A DNA stretch of 12,535 bases from the NCBI GenBank assembly GCA_900539505.1, contig UQCL01000058.1:1-12535 (forward strand), read 5' to 3'. Both the position numbers and the translations under genes were made by a program. The notes beneath the pieces were generated by a model. It was given only the letters and a program-made list of their open reading frames with translations, ran no database searches and was not told the origin of the DNA. The stretch comes from an uncultured Campylobacter sp. (lineage in GTDB: Bacteria; Campylobacterota; Campylobacteria; Campylobacterales; Campylobacteraceae). Numbering within the stretch: the first letter of the stretch is position 1; every line of letters starts with the position of its first letter. Shown in pieces: positions 1 to 6,484 of this stretch.

Positions 1-240
1 TTGAAATTAAAATAATCAAAAAAAATAGAAACAAATGAAAATATACTCCAAGAGAATACGAAAGCTTAAAATTTCTTGTAATAGGCTCTAAATCTATCAA
101 ATTTTTAACCCTTTTAACTTCTCCATTTATGACAAATTCTATCGTTTTATTTGTGAATTTGGTTCGTATTTGTTTTTGATAATGTAGTAATAAAAGGCCT
201 AAATAATATGTAAAATTACAAACGTAAAAGGAAAATATAA
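1..240 (-). pseudogene. Continuation of the small membrane protein in a shifted frame, cut by the window edge
   Basis: On the minus strand a frame different from that of the 199-483 gene is open from about position 238 to base 1, roughly 79 codons without a stop. It has no ATG or GTG start near its beginning; a TAA closes the frame just upstream. Its translation looks like protein: a hydrophobic stretch (YYLGLLLLHY), a basic stop-transfer-like segment (KQIRTKF), a polar segment containing IEFVINGEV, then another hydrophobic helix (LGVYFHLFLFFLIILI) at the edge. Joined to the upstream frame near 205-238, the hydrophobic run ending the 199-483 protein becomes one helix of ordinary length followed by positive residues. 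I infer one gene broken by a frameshift in a T-rich stretch. A separate gene with an unrecognised start is less likely. Confidence 0.45.
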
Positions 241-483
241 TAAAATTTTAATTTCTTTTTTGTGTATATTGTCCGTGTAATCAATACAGGCAGTTGATAA
301 AATCACAAACGCTCCTATAAAACAAAATAAATCCAAATTTTTAAGGAAAAATTCATAAGGATTTTTAATTACTATCGGCTCTTTATCGTAGTCTCTTTGA
401 TTGAAATCGCTTAAATTTGCGTTTTCGTTTGAGTTTAAATCCCGTTTTTTAACATTTTTATTCCAGTTTTCAAAATTTTCCAA
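199..483 (-). CDS. Small membrane protein of unknown function, TTG start, probably frameshifted at its 3' end
   Basis: The family is not recognised. The 94-residue product has a polar, Asn/Asp/Lys-rich N-terminal half (residues 1-45), one clear membrane helix at about 51-68 (LFCFIGAFVILSTACI), a short charged loop (DYTDNIHKKEIK), and the beginning of a second hydrophobic segment that ends abruptly at a TAG stop. The start is TTG at 483-481; an AAGGA at 494-490 with a six-base spacer makes this start convincing despite the rare codon. The gene follows the RTX-like remnant directly, and its ribosome binding site lies in the last bases of that stretch. The short C-terminus and the open shifted frame to the left suggest that this is the front part of a longer two- or three-helix protein. 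Confidence 0.5.
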   Translation of the reverse strand: MENFENWNKNVKKRDLNSNENANLSDFNQRDYDKEPIVIKNPYEFFLKNLDLFCFIGAFVILSTACIDYTDNIHKKEIKILLYFPFTFVILHII

Positions 484-489
484 ATTTTA

Positions 490-496
490 TCCTTCC
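490..496 (-). promoter_or_regulatory. Ribosome binding site supporting a TTG start
   Basis: On the minus strand GGAAGGA precedes the TTG at 483 with a six-base spacer. It is among the best Shine-Dalgarno matches in the window and is the main reason to accept the non-ATG start of the small membrane protein gene. Confidence 0.5.
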
Positions 497-513
497 GTTT
501 TTTCTGCTTCTCT

Positions 514-550
514 CGTCATTGCGGGTGAACTTTGCAAGCGAAGCAATCTG
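514..550. repeat. Short palindromic element resembling a dispersed CATTGCG...GCAATCTG repeat
   Basis: The plus strand reads CGTCATTGCGGG, then a spacer with CTTTGCAAGCGAAG, then GCAATCTG. ATTGC (518-522) and GCAAT (543-547) are inverted arms. Elements built as 'CGTCATTGCG ... GCGAAGCAATCT' are seen dispersed in many bacterial genomes, often next to gene ends, as here beside the decayed RTX tail. Only one copy lies in the window, so the repeat status rests on resemblance. On the minus strand one frame stays open through it from about 606 and stops with TAA at 489-487, which is usual when such repeats are read as protein. Confidence 0.4.
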
Positions 551-571
551 TCGACAGTGAATGTTACAATC

Positions 572-1060
572 TCAGTCCTTTTCTCGCCTTGATTTGGTTG
601 CTTTTGCGAATTCTATATCCACCTTACTTAAGCAGCTATAAATTCCCCGTGAGTCTTTAGCCGCTTCACTTACTCCAGCCCATTCGGTAGATCGGCTCAT
701 CGATAAGAGCAACCTTAGAGCTTTGCTTTACGGTATTAGAATTCTCGTCTATCGTTATCTCTTTGTAGTTTAGATCGATACTTTTGATATTATTATCCGC
801 AAGCGAGCTTAGCTCTCCTTCGTCGGTAATGCCGTTAGAATTCGTACCTTTCCAAATTTTAAGCTTATTAAATATCTCGTCCTTTTCATCTATTACGTTG
901 TCGCCATTTAGATCATAGGCCCTTTAAAGCTTCATAGCCGTTGGTCGCTTTTTTATCGGTATATCCGTAAACGGTATTTAAAATAGTATGATTTCCGAAT
1001 AGCTCATTTCCATTATCTATTTTACCGGACACCATCCCCCTATCCCTCAAACAGATCAAA
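572..1060 (-). pseudogene. Decayed C-terminal fragment of an RTX/hemolysin-type calcium-binding protein
   Basis: Two adjoining minus-strand frames together read as the C-terminal part of an RTX/hemolysin-type calcium-binding protein. The upstream piece (about 1035-913) contains IDNGNELFGN and ends NGYEALKGL followed by a stop. The next piece (920-666), offset by one base, continues with AYDLNGDNVIDEKDEIF and LKIWKGTNSNGITDEGELSSL, then ADNNIKSIDLNY. These match the usual order of the family: DNGxELFG, NGxxALxxxDxNxDGxID, then W-x-D/G-xNxxGxxxxxEL and a SIxL strand. The shift is best placed at the GGG near 918-921. A third frame runs from about 690 to a TGA at 574-572 and may be more of the tail or adjoining repeat DNA. 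No promoter, start or N-terminal part remains. The intact protein would probably have been a secreted toxin or adhesin-like RTX protein. Confidence 0.7.
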
Positions 1061-1148
1061 ATTTTATCTGCAAACTGCCTAAATTTTAAAACTCAGCTTT
1101 TTGCAATGGGCGATTTAGAATTTTAGAAAAAGCGGGGGGCGGAAGCGA

Positions 1149-1163
1149 GGATAAAATTTATCC
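1149..1163. repeat. Perfect inverted repeat GGATAAA-A-TTTATCC
   Basis: Two seven-base arms are separated by a single base. The loop is too short for a stable RNA hairpin, so a protein-binding palindrome or chance in AT-rich DNA is more likely than a terminator. No gene start lies next to it. Confidence 0.3.
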
Positions 1164-1327
1164 GCGTTGTGCAAATTTTACGTAGCAGCATTCGCGCAAA
1201 AGCGGAAAGCAAAAGTAAAATTTAACGGATAGCGCCTTTTTTGTGTGCTTAAGCAATACGATTTGCGCTAATAATTTTCCCGCGATACTACACAATCTTG
1301 GTCGTCCGCATTAAACCATCACCATTT

Positions 1328-1350
1328 TTGCGTAGTCTTATTTTACGCAA
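1328..1350. repeat. Inverted repeat TTGCGTA ... TACGCAA
   Basis: Seven-base arms (1328-1334 and 1344-1350) flank a nine-base loop and could form an RNA hairpin on either strand. No clean T-run follows on either strand, so it is not a typical intrinsic terminator. Its role is unknown. Confidence 0.3.
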
Positions 1351-1506
1351 GCATGCGATGAAATTTCAAAATTTCAAATTTTGCGCCGCGAATTACTAGC
1401 TATTGCCGCGCGATTATATTATTATGTATATGTATTTTAATTGTGGCAAAATTTAACCCGAGTGATTCTAATATTTTGGTCAAAGCGCCGTATTAAATTT
1501 AAAATT

Positions 1507-1522
1507 TATCTCAAAAGAGATA
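1507..1522 (-). terminator. Candidate weak terminator of the polysaccharide operon
   Basis: On the minus strand, starting 28 bases past the last stop codon of the operon, TATCTC-TTTT-GAGATA forms a six-base stem with a four-base loop. It is followed by AATTTTAAATTTAATA, which is AT-rich but is not a continuous U-tract. Position favours a terminator; the short AT-rich stem and broken T-run keep confidence low. Confidence 0.4.
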
Positions 1523-1549
1523 GCCGTGCCTTAAAGACTCACTGAACGA

Positions 1550-2860
1550 TCAGCTTGCACCCTCGCGCGCCAAAACGACCTTGAAAGTTTTTAAAATAAT
1601 TACGATATCGTTCCAGATTGACCAGTTTTTCATATACCACGTATCCATGCCCGCCCTGGTCGCAAAATCCACATCGCTGCGCCCGCTCACCTGCCAAAGT
1701 CCCGTGATACCGGGCTTGACGGCGAGTATGAGATCGGCGTATTCGCCCATATCTTTGCGCTCGTATTGCGCGCACGGGCGAGGGCCTACGATGCTCATTT
1801 CGCCCTTTAGGACGTTGATCAGCTGCGGAAGCTCATCTAGCGAGCTTTTGCGCAAAAAATCGCCCAACTTCGTGATGCGCGGATCGTGCTCATATTTGTG
1901 ATATTTTTCAAAATACTCCACCTCTTGCGGATTTTGCTTAAGATACTGAGCTAAAATTTCATCACCGTTTTCTTTCATCGAGCGAAATTTCAGACACCCA
2001 AACGGCTTGCCGCCAAATCCCATCCTTTGGTGCGAAAAAAATATGCGTCCCGTGGGCTCTTTTAGCTTCATCATCAGCGCGATTACGCCAAAAATCGGCA
2101 CTAGCAAAGGAAGCGCTAAGAAAATTAGCGCCAAATCAAGCCCGCGTTTAAGAGCTAAATTTAGAGGACTTTTCAAAGAATTTCGTATCGCAAAGAGGCT
2201 GGTGCGCGAGGCAAAAACACTGTAAATATCTGCCTGCGTAAAGTCGTATGAGCGCAACACAGGGGTGAATAAAATTTCTTTGTTCTTTCTGATATTATGC
2301 TCGATAAGCTCGTTCAAGGCTTTCGCCCCAAGCCTGCTTCCGCCGATAAACAGCACGTCGTAATCGTTGCCAAGAGCTCTAACGTATCCCAAATACGCGC
2401 TTTCTAAGACGGCGCTCTCAAACTCCTCGCCCTCGCCTAAAATTTTCGCCCTCTTCTGCCATAAGCCAAATTTAAAAAGCTTCCTTTTCGTTACGAGCTT
2501 AAAAAGCGGCAAAACCACCGCCATAAAGGCAAAGCTCAGAATAAAGCTGGCACGCGAAAATTCGTAATTGACTTTGATTAAAGCAAGCAGCGCAAGACTT
2601 AGTAAAAGCCCCAAAAAGCAGCTTTTTACTAAAATTCTACTCTCGTGCCAAAAATCATATCGCCTCGAATAGATCCCCTGATAAAAAAATAGAAATATCA
2701 TTATGACGTAGGACGGCGCGAAGCCCTGATACCTGCCGATGTCCAGCAGCGCGCTATCGCCGTAGAGCAGATTTTTAAGCACCACGGCAAGTCCGAAGCA
2801 AAGCCAGATGCCGAAAATGTCGACCGCCAAGATTATCAAAACGCAGAGTTGCTTTTTCAT
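1550..2860 (-). CDS. WbaP/WcaJ-type polyprenyl-phosphate sugar-1-phosphate transferase
   Basis: This enzyme should start glycan assembly by moving a hexose-1-phosphate from a nucleotide sugar onto undecaprenyl phosphate at the inner membrane. The 436-residue product has four hydrophobic helices in the first 125 residues, a central soluble part with FIGGSRLG (about 170-180), and, from about residue 237, the bacterial sugar transferase domain: an entry helix (LKRGLDLALIFLALPLL), FFSHQRMG, LKFRSM, DPRITKLGDFLRKSSLDELP, GEMSIVGPRP and PGITGLWQVSGRS, all hallmarks of the family. Length and layout fit the WbaP branch rather than the short PglC type. I chose ATG at 2860, not an in-frame ATG at 2902, because the longer form would overlap manC by 41 bases and AGGAG lies five bases before 2860. 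It is the last gene of the operon. Which sugar it uses (galactose, glucose or another) cannot be read from the sequence. Confidence 0.9.
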   Translation of the reverse strand: MKKQLCVLIILAVDIFGIWLCFGLAVVLKNLLYGDSALLDIGRYQGFAPSYVIMIFLFFYQGIYSRRYDFWHESRILVKSCFLGLLLSLALLALIKVNYEFSRASFILSFAFMAVVLPLFKLVTKRKLFKFGLWQKRAKILGEGEEFESAVLESAYLGYVRALGNDYDVLFIGGSRLGAKALNELIEHNIRKNKEILFTPVLRSYDFTQADIYSVFASRTSLFAIRNSLKSPLNLALKRGLDLALIFLALPLLVPIFGVIALMMKLKEPTGRIFFSHQRMGFGGKPFGCLKFRSMKENGDEILAQYLKQNPQEVEYFEKYHKYEHDPRITKLGDFLRKSSLDELPQLINVLKGEMSIVGPRPCAQYERKDMGEYADLILAVKPGITGLWQVSGRSDVDFATRAGMDTWYMKNWSIWNDIVIILKTFKVVLAREGAS

Positions 2861-2861
2861 C

Positions 2862-4226
2862 CTAGCTCCTATTAAAATCATCTTGCAGGCGCACGATATC
2901 ATCCTCGCCGGTGTAGCTGCCGACTTGAGCTTCGATTAGCACGACGGGGATTTTGCCCTCATTTGCGAGGCGATGAACCTCGCCCATTCTAATGAACGTA
3001 GATTCGTTCTCGCGCAACAAGAAATTTCGCTCGCCCACGGTCACGGTCGCGGTGCCGCTAACGACGATCCAATGCTCGTTGCGATGGTAGTGCTTCTGCA
3101 GCGATAGCCGCTTGCCGGGCTTAACGACGATACGCTTGATCTTGTAGCCGCGCTCATCTTCGAGCACCGTGTAGCTGCCCCACGGGCGGTGCGTCGTTAC
3201 GTGCACGTGCGCTAGATCGCTACCGCCTAGCCGCTCCACCACCTGCTTTACCTTTTGGGTAGAGCCTTTTTTACATACGAGCAGGGCGTCTTTGGTATCG
3301 ACGATAGCGAGATCCTCGATGTCTATGGCGGCTATCGTGCGGCCCGAGCCGATGATGAGATTGTTTTTAGAATTTAGAGCGATATTTTGCTCGCTTGCGG
3401 TGTTGCCGTTCGCGTCTTTGGGCAGCTCGGCGTCTAAGCTATCAAAGCTTCCCAGATCGCTCCAGCCGATATCTGCGGGCACGACCTTAGCAAGGCTCGT
3501 GCGCTCCATAACTGCGTAATCGATACTATCTGCGGGGATTTCTTGCATATCGCCTAGTTTAATTCTAATCGGATTTTCCGCGTTAGAATTTCCGTGCGCG
3601 CGAACGCAGGCTTCGTAAATTTCAGGGCCCTGCGCTTTTAGTTCGCCTAAAAATACGCCCGCTTTAAACATAAACATGCCGCTGTTCCAGTAAAAATTCC
3701 CCGCCGCTATGTAGCTTTGCGCAGCCGCAAGCTCAGGCTTTTCGTGAAATTTTAACACGTCCTCGCCGCTTGCTTCGATATAGCCGTAGCCCATATTTGC
3801 ATCCGTTGGCTTGATACCAAACGTCACCAAAAATCCCTGTTTTGCAAGCTCGTGCGCGCGCAAGACGCTGTTTTTATACGCCGCTTCGTCTTTAATTAGA
3901 TGATCGCTCGGCGTTACGAAAACGATCTCCTCGGCCTTTAAGCTCAAACACGCAAGCGCGATCGCAGGAGCCGTGTTTCTGCCAACGGGCTCGAGTAGAA
4001 ATTTCACGCCGCGCGCGCCTAGGGCCTCAAGCTGATCGAGCGCCAAAAAATACTGCTGCTCGTTTGAGACGACGAGCGTACGCTCGCATAGCGGGGAGTT
4101 TCGCTCGTAACTCATCATAAAAAGCGAGCGATCGCTGAAGAGGCGCACGAACTGCTTCGGCATAAGCGTGCGGCTGATGGGCCACAGCCTCGTGCCGCTG
4201 CCGCCGCTTAGGATTATATTAGTCAT
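2862..4226 (-). CDS. manC: Mannose-1-phosphate guanylyltransferase / mannose-6-phosphate isomerase (ManC, type II PMI-GMP)
   Basis: This cytoplasmic enzyme makes GDP-mannose from mannose-1-phosphate and GTP; two-domain members also interconvert fructose-6-phosphate and mannose-6-phosphate. Residues 8-26 carry the pyrophosphorylase signature GGSGTRLWP...PKQF with its catalytic Arg and Lys, followed by VTPSDHLI, FHEKPE and NFYWNSGMF. The C-terminal cupin begins at RPWGSY (347) and keeps the metal-site pattern HYHRNEHW (379-386) and a later His in GEVHRLAN (418), so the isomerase half looks intact. At 454 residues it is slightly shorter than typical ManC/AlgA. The ATG at 4226 overlaps the preceding stop by eight bases, with AAGGA eight bases upstream. 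It supplies the donor for the neighbouring mannosyltransferase-like genes. No phosphomannomutase (ManB) is in the window. Confidence 0.95.
   Translation of the reverse strand: MTNIILSGGSGTRLWPISRTLMPKQFVRLFSDRSLFMMSYERNSPLCERTLVVSNEQQYFLALDQLEALGARGVKFLLEPVGRNTAPAIALACLSLKAEEIVFVTPSDHLIKDEAAYKNSVLRAHELAKQGFLVTFGIKPTDANMGYGYIEASGEDVLKFHEKPELAAAQSYIAAGNFYWNSGMFMFKAGVFLGELKAQGPEIYEACVRAHGNSNAENPIRIKLGDMQEIPADSIDYAVMERTSLAKVVPADIGWSDLGSFDSLDAELPKDANGNTASEQNIALNSKNNLIIGSGRTIAAIDIEDLAIVDTKDALLVCKKGSTQKVKQVVERLGGSDLAHVHVTTHRPWGSYTVLEDERGYKIKRIVVKPGKRLSLQKHYHRNEHWIVVSGTATVTVGERNFLLRENESTFIRMGEVHRLANEGKIPVVLIEAQVGSYTGEDDIVRLQDDFNRS
2866..2870 (-). promoter_or_regulatory. Ribosome binding site that fixes the start of the WbaP-type gene
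   Basis: AGGAG on the minus strand sits inside the last codons of manC, five bases before the ATG at 2860. The manC stop (2864-2862) and this start are one base apart, which fits coupled translation and rules against the longer upstream start. Confidence 0.65.
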
Positions 4227-5343
4227 TTAGGCCGTCCTTAAATTCCTCATATTTTTTCTCGACGTAGCTTTTGATCTCGGCTTCAAAGCGCGCGCGCGAA
4301 AATTTTAAAGAATTTTCTCTAATTTTTGTAGGCTCAAATTTATCATAATTTTGCTCAAATTTAGCTACGGCGGCGAGCAGCTCCTTTGCGTTTTGCTCCA
4401 TAAAATACAGCCCGCTCTCGCCATCGCGCACCGTCTCGCGAGCGCCGCCGCGCCCAAAGCAGATCACCGGCGTACCGCATGCCTGCGCCTCCACCGGCGT
4501 AATGCCGAAGTCCTCCTCTGCGGCAAAAACAAATGCCTTAGCCCGCCCCATAAGATCCGCCATCGTTTCATCATCTGCGAAGCCCAAAAGTTCGACATTT
4601 TTACCCGCTTTTGACTTGATTTTCGCCATATCGGGTCCATCGCCGATGACGAGCAGCTTCTTATCCGTCTGCGAAAACGCCTCGACGATAAGGTCGATCT
4701 TTTTATACGGCACCATGCGCGAGGCGGTGAGGTAAAACCCCTCTTTGGCTTCGCGCAGCGTAAATTTATCCACGTCCACAGGCGGATAGATGACATCGCT
4801 GGGCTTGCCGTAGGTTTTTTTGATACGGCGCGCGATGTAGCGGCTGTTTGCAACGTAGTGATCCACGCGATTTGCGGTGCTCGCGTCCCAAAGCCTAATT
4901 TTATGTAAAAAATACTTCGCTAGCGCGCCCTTTAGACCGCGATCTAGCCCGCTTTCGCGCAAGTACTGATGATACAGATCCCACGCGTAGCGGATCGGCG
5001 TGTGCACATAGGCGATATGAAGTTGGTTAGAGTGCGTCAGCGCCCCCTTTGCGACGGCATGTGAGCTAGACAGCACGACGTCGTAGCCGCTTAGATCAAA
5101 CTGCTCGATCGCAAGCGGAAATAGCGGCAGGTAGTTGCGGTATTTGTCTTTTGCGAATGGTAGCTTCTGAATAAAGCTCGTGTGGGCGCGCTTGCCTTTT
5201 AAAATTTTATCCCGGTCGGTACCCTTTAAAAAGTCGATGAGGCCGTAAATTTCAAAATCATCCCATATATTGGTAAAACTCTCGACGCATTTTTCCGCAC
5301 CCGCATAGGTACTGAACCAGTCGTGAATAAGGGCTTTTTTCAT
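4219..5343 (-). CDS. GT4 glycosyltransferase, WbaZ-like, probable mannosyltransferase
   Basis: This is probably a cytoplasmic-face transferase that adds a sugar, likely mannose from GDP-mannose, to the lipid-linked repeat unit. The 374-residue, GT-B fold protein has features of the WbaZ-like branch: N-terminal HDWFSTYAGAEK, LPLFPLAIEQFDLSGYDVVLSSSHAVAKG (73-100), HTPIRYAWDLY (114-124), VANSRYIARRI, IYPPVDVDKF (185-194) and SRMVPYKKIDL. The donor-site EX7E motif is E277 and E285 within EEDFGITPVEA. The ATG overlaps the previous stop as ATGA, with GGAG eight bases upstream, and its own end overlaps manC by eight bases. Adjacency to manC and kinship with WbaZ support mannose as donor, but specificity in GT4 enzymes is not safely read from sequence. 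Confidence 0.88.
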   Translation of the reverse strand: MKKALIHDWFSTYAGAEKCVESFTNIWDDFEIYGLIDFLKGTDRDKILKGKRAHTSFIQKLPFAKDKYRNYLPLFPLAIEQFDLSGYDVVLSSSHAVAKGALTHSNQLHIAYVHTPIRYAWDLYHQYLRESGLDRGLKGALAKYFLHKIRLWDASTANRVDHYVANSRYIARRIKKTYGKPSDVIYPPVDVDKFTLREAKEGFYLTASRMVPYKKIDLIVEAFSQTDKKLLVIGDGPDMAKIKSKAGKNVELLGFADDETMADLMGRAKAFVFAAEEDFGITPVEAQACGTPVICFGRGGARETVRDGESGLYFMEQNAKELLAAVAKFEQNYDKFEPTKIRENSLKFSRARFEAEIKSYVEKKYEEFKDGLND

Positions 5344-6431
5344 TGCAAACTCTCCATTATTTCGATAATCTGTTTTGCCGAGCGCTCCCAGTCGAATCTT
5401 TTTATATTCTCAAAGCCTTTAATACGAAGCTCGTTTTGTAAATTTTTATCGTTTAAAACGGTTTGAATTTTATTTCTCATATCTTCTATGTCATTCGGAT
5501 CAAAATAAACAACGCTATCGCCGCAAACTTCAGGCAAACTCGCAGCATTTGAGCAAACGACCGGACAACTGCACGCTTGCGCCTCAAGCGGCGGAATACC
5601 AAAACCCTCGTATAGCGATGGAAATACGAATAATTTCGCCAAATTATAAATAGCAGCGATATCCGCGTCTTTAACATAGCCCGTAAAAAATATGCGATCA
5701 CTTAGATTTTTTGTCCGAATAATCTCAGAAATAGCGCTATCGCCCGTTATGAAGCCATTCTTTTTGCCCACTATAACTAAATTTAGATTCGTCTTTTCTA
5801 ATGCAAATAATAAATTCTTTAAATTCTTATGCGGTTTAACATTTCCCACAAACAAAACGAAATCCTCAGGAAGACCATAGTCCTTTGCCGCCGCTTCTAA
5901 AGTATTTGAATCGTAATGGCGATTAAAGCGCTTCTCATCTATTGCGTTTGGTACAACAAAAATATTTTTACCGGTTTTAGTGTATTTTAATATCTCACTC
6001 CGCGAAAAATTTGAAACGCTAAGAACTATATCGCTTCGGCTTAGTGCTTGATTAAAAAGCGTTTTTGCATATATTTTCTGCATAAAATTTAGCGTATCGT
6101 AGAAGGCTAAATGGAATACGTCGTGGATAGTAACCACTCTAAATTTTGCTCTTATCGGCAGGATTGGGATATTAAAATGTGGAGACCAAAAAATATCACA
6201 TTCAGGAATCGTTAAAGGCAGTTCAAACTGCTCTTTTACAGAATAAATTTTGCATTCGCATTCTAAAATTTGAACACTTTTACTCCACGCATAGTCCTGC
6301 ATCTCGGCTCTACTACCAAGCAGAATAACTTCAAATTTTTCCACTAAAAAAGGCAGTAGCGATTTGATATATGTACCTATACCGGATGCTTTATGCATAC
6401 GAAAATCAATTACTAACTTCTTATACTGCAT
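5340..6431 (-). CDS. GT4 family glycosyltransferase (MtfB-like)
   Basis: A retaining GT-B transferase of the polysaccharide cluster, acting in the cytoplasm on a lipid-linked acceptor. In the 363 residues one sees the N-terminal glycine loop (SGIGTY, 16-21), TIHDVFH (101-107), NFSRSEI, the linker VVPNAIDEKRF (159-169), the start of the C-terminal domain FVGNVKPHKNL, and the nucleotide-sugar motif LYEGFGIPPLEAQACSCPVV with the EX7E pair E275 and E283. This pattern is closest to the mannosyltransferase B-like GT4 group, so mannose is a reasonable but unproved donor. It is separated from the upstream gene by 53 bases without a gene, the largest gap in the operon. The DNA is clearly more AT-rich than that of the two downstream genes. 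Confidence 0.85.
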   Translation of the reverse strand: MQYKKLVIDFRMHKASGIGTYIKSLLPFLVEKFEVILLGSRAEMQDYAWSKSVQILECECKIYSVKEQFELPLTIPECDIFWSPHFNIPILPIRAKFRVVTIHDVFHLAFYDTLNFMQKIYAKTLFNQALSRSDIVLSVSNFSRSEILKYTKTGKNIFVVPNAIDEKRFNRHYDSNTLEAAAKDYGLPEDFVLFVGNVKPHKNLKNLLFALEKTNLNLVIVGKKNGFITGDSAISEIIRTKNLSDRIFFTGYVKDADIAAIYNLAKLFVFPSLYEGFGIPPLEAQACSCPVVCSNAASLPEVCGDSVVYFDPNDIEDMRNKIQTVLNDKNLQNELRIKGFENIKRFDWERSAKQIIEIMESLQ

Positions 6432-6484
6432 TTATTACTTTCGTTTCGCCTCATCGTTTAAATTTAAAAATATAAATAAAATTT

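Larger units (their letters stand above)
1061..1549. other. Intergenic stretch without a recognisable gene
   Basis: Between the RTX remnant and the end of the polysaccharide operon no frame reads as a protein on either strand. The stretch is AT-rich with several small inverted repeats (1149-1163, 1328-1350, 1507-1522) and a run of AAATTTC-like repeats around 1362-1380. A TATAAT-like box on the minus strand at 1418-1413 could have served the lost RTX gene, but there is no convincing -35 at the right distance. No tRNA or structured RNA was seen. Confidence 0.5.

Noticed and set aside
401..592. Plus-strand 63-codon open frame near the TTG-start gene
   Set aside because: It is mostly antisense to the small membrane protein and the repeat-like element; composition (Phe/Ser-rich) is that of a shadow of Lys/Asn-rich coding DNA.
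1362..1382. AAATTTC repeats as a CRISPR or tandem array
   Set aside because: There are only two to three seven- or eight-base copies without spacers; such runs are common in AT-rich Campylobacter DNA.
1413..1418. TATAAT box on the minus strand as a promoter for the RTX gene
   Set aside because: The only TTGCCA-like -35 lies about 25 bases upstream, too far, and no intact gene follows; AT-rich DNA gives such boxes by chance.
1550..2902. Longer start (ATG at 2902) for the WbaP-type gene
   Set aside because: It would overlap manC by 41 bases, adds a 14-residue leader outside the usual family N-terminus, and has a poorer ribosome binding site than ATG 2860.
4464..4853. 129-codon open frame overlapping the WbaZ-like gene
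   Set aside because: It lies wholly inside a well-supported glycosyltransferase in another frame of the same strand and has an Arg/Ser-rich composition typical of a shadow frame.
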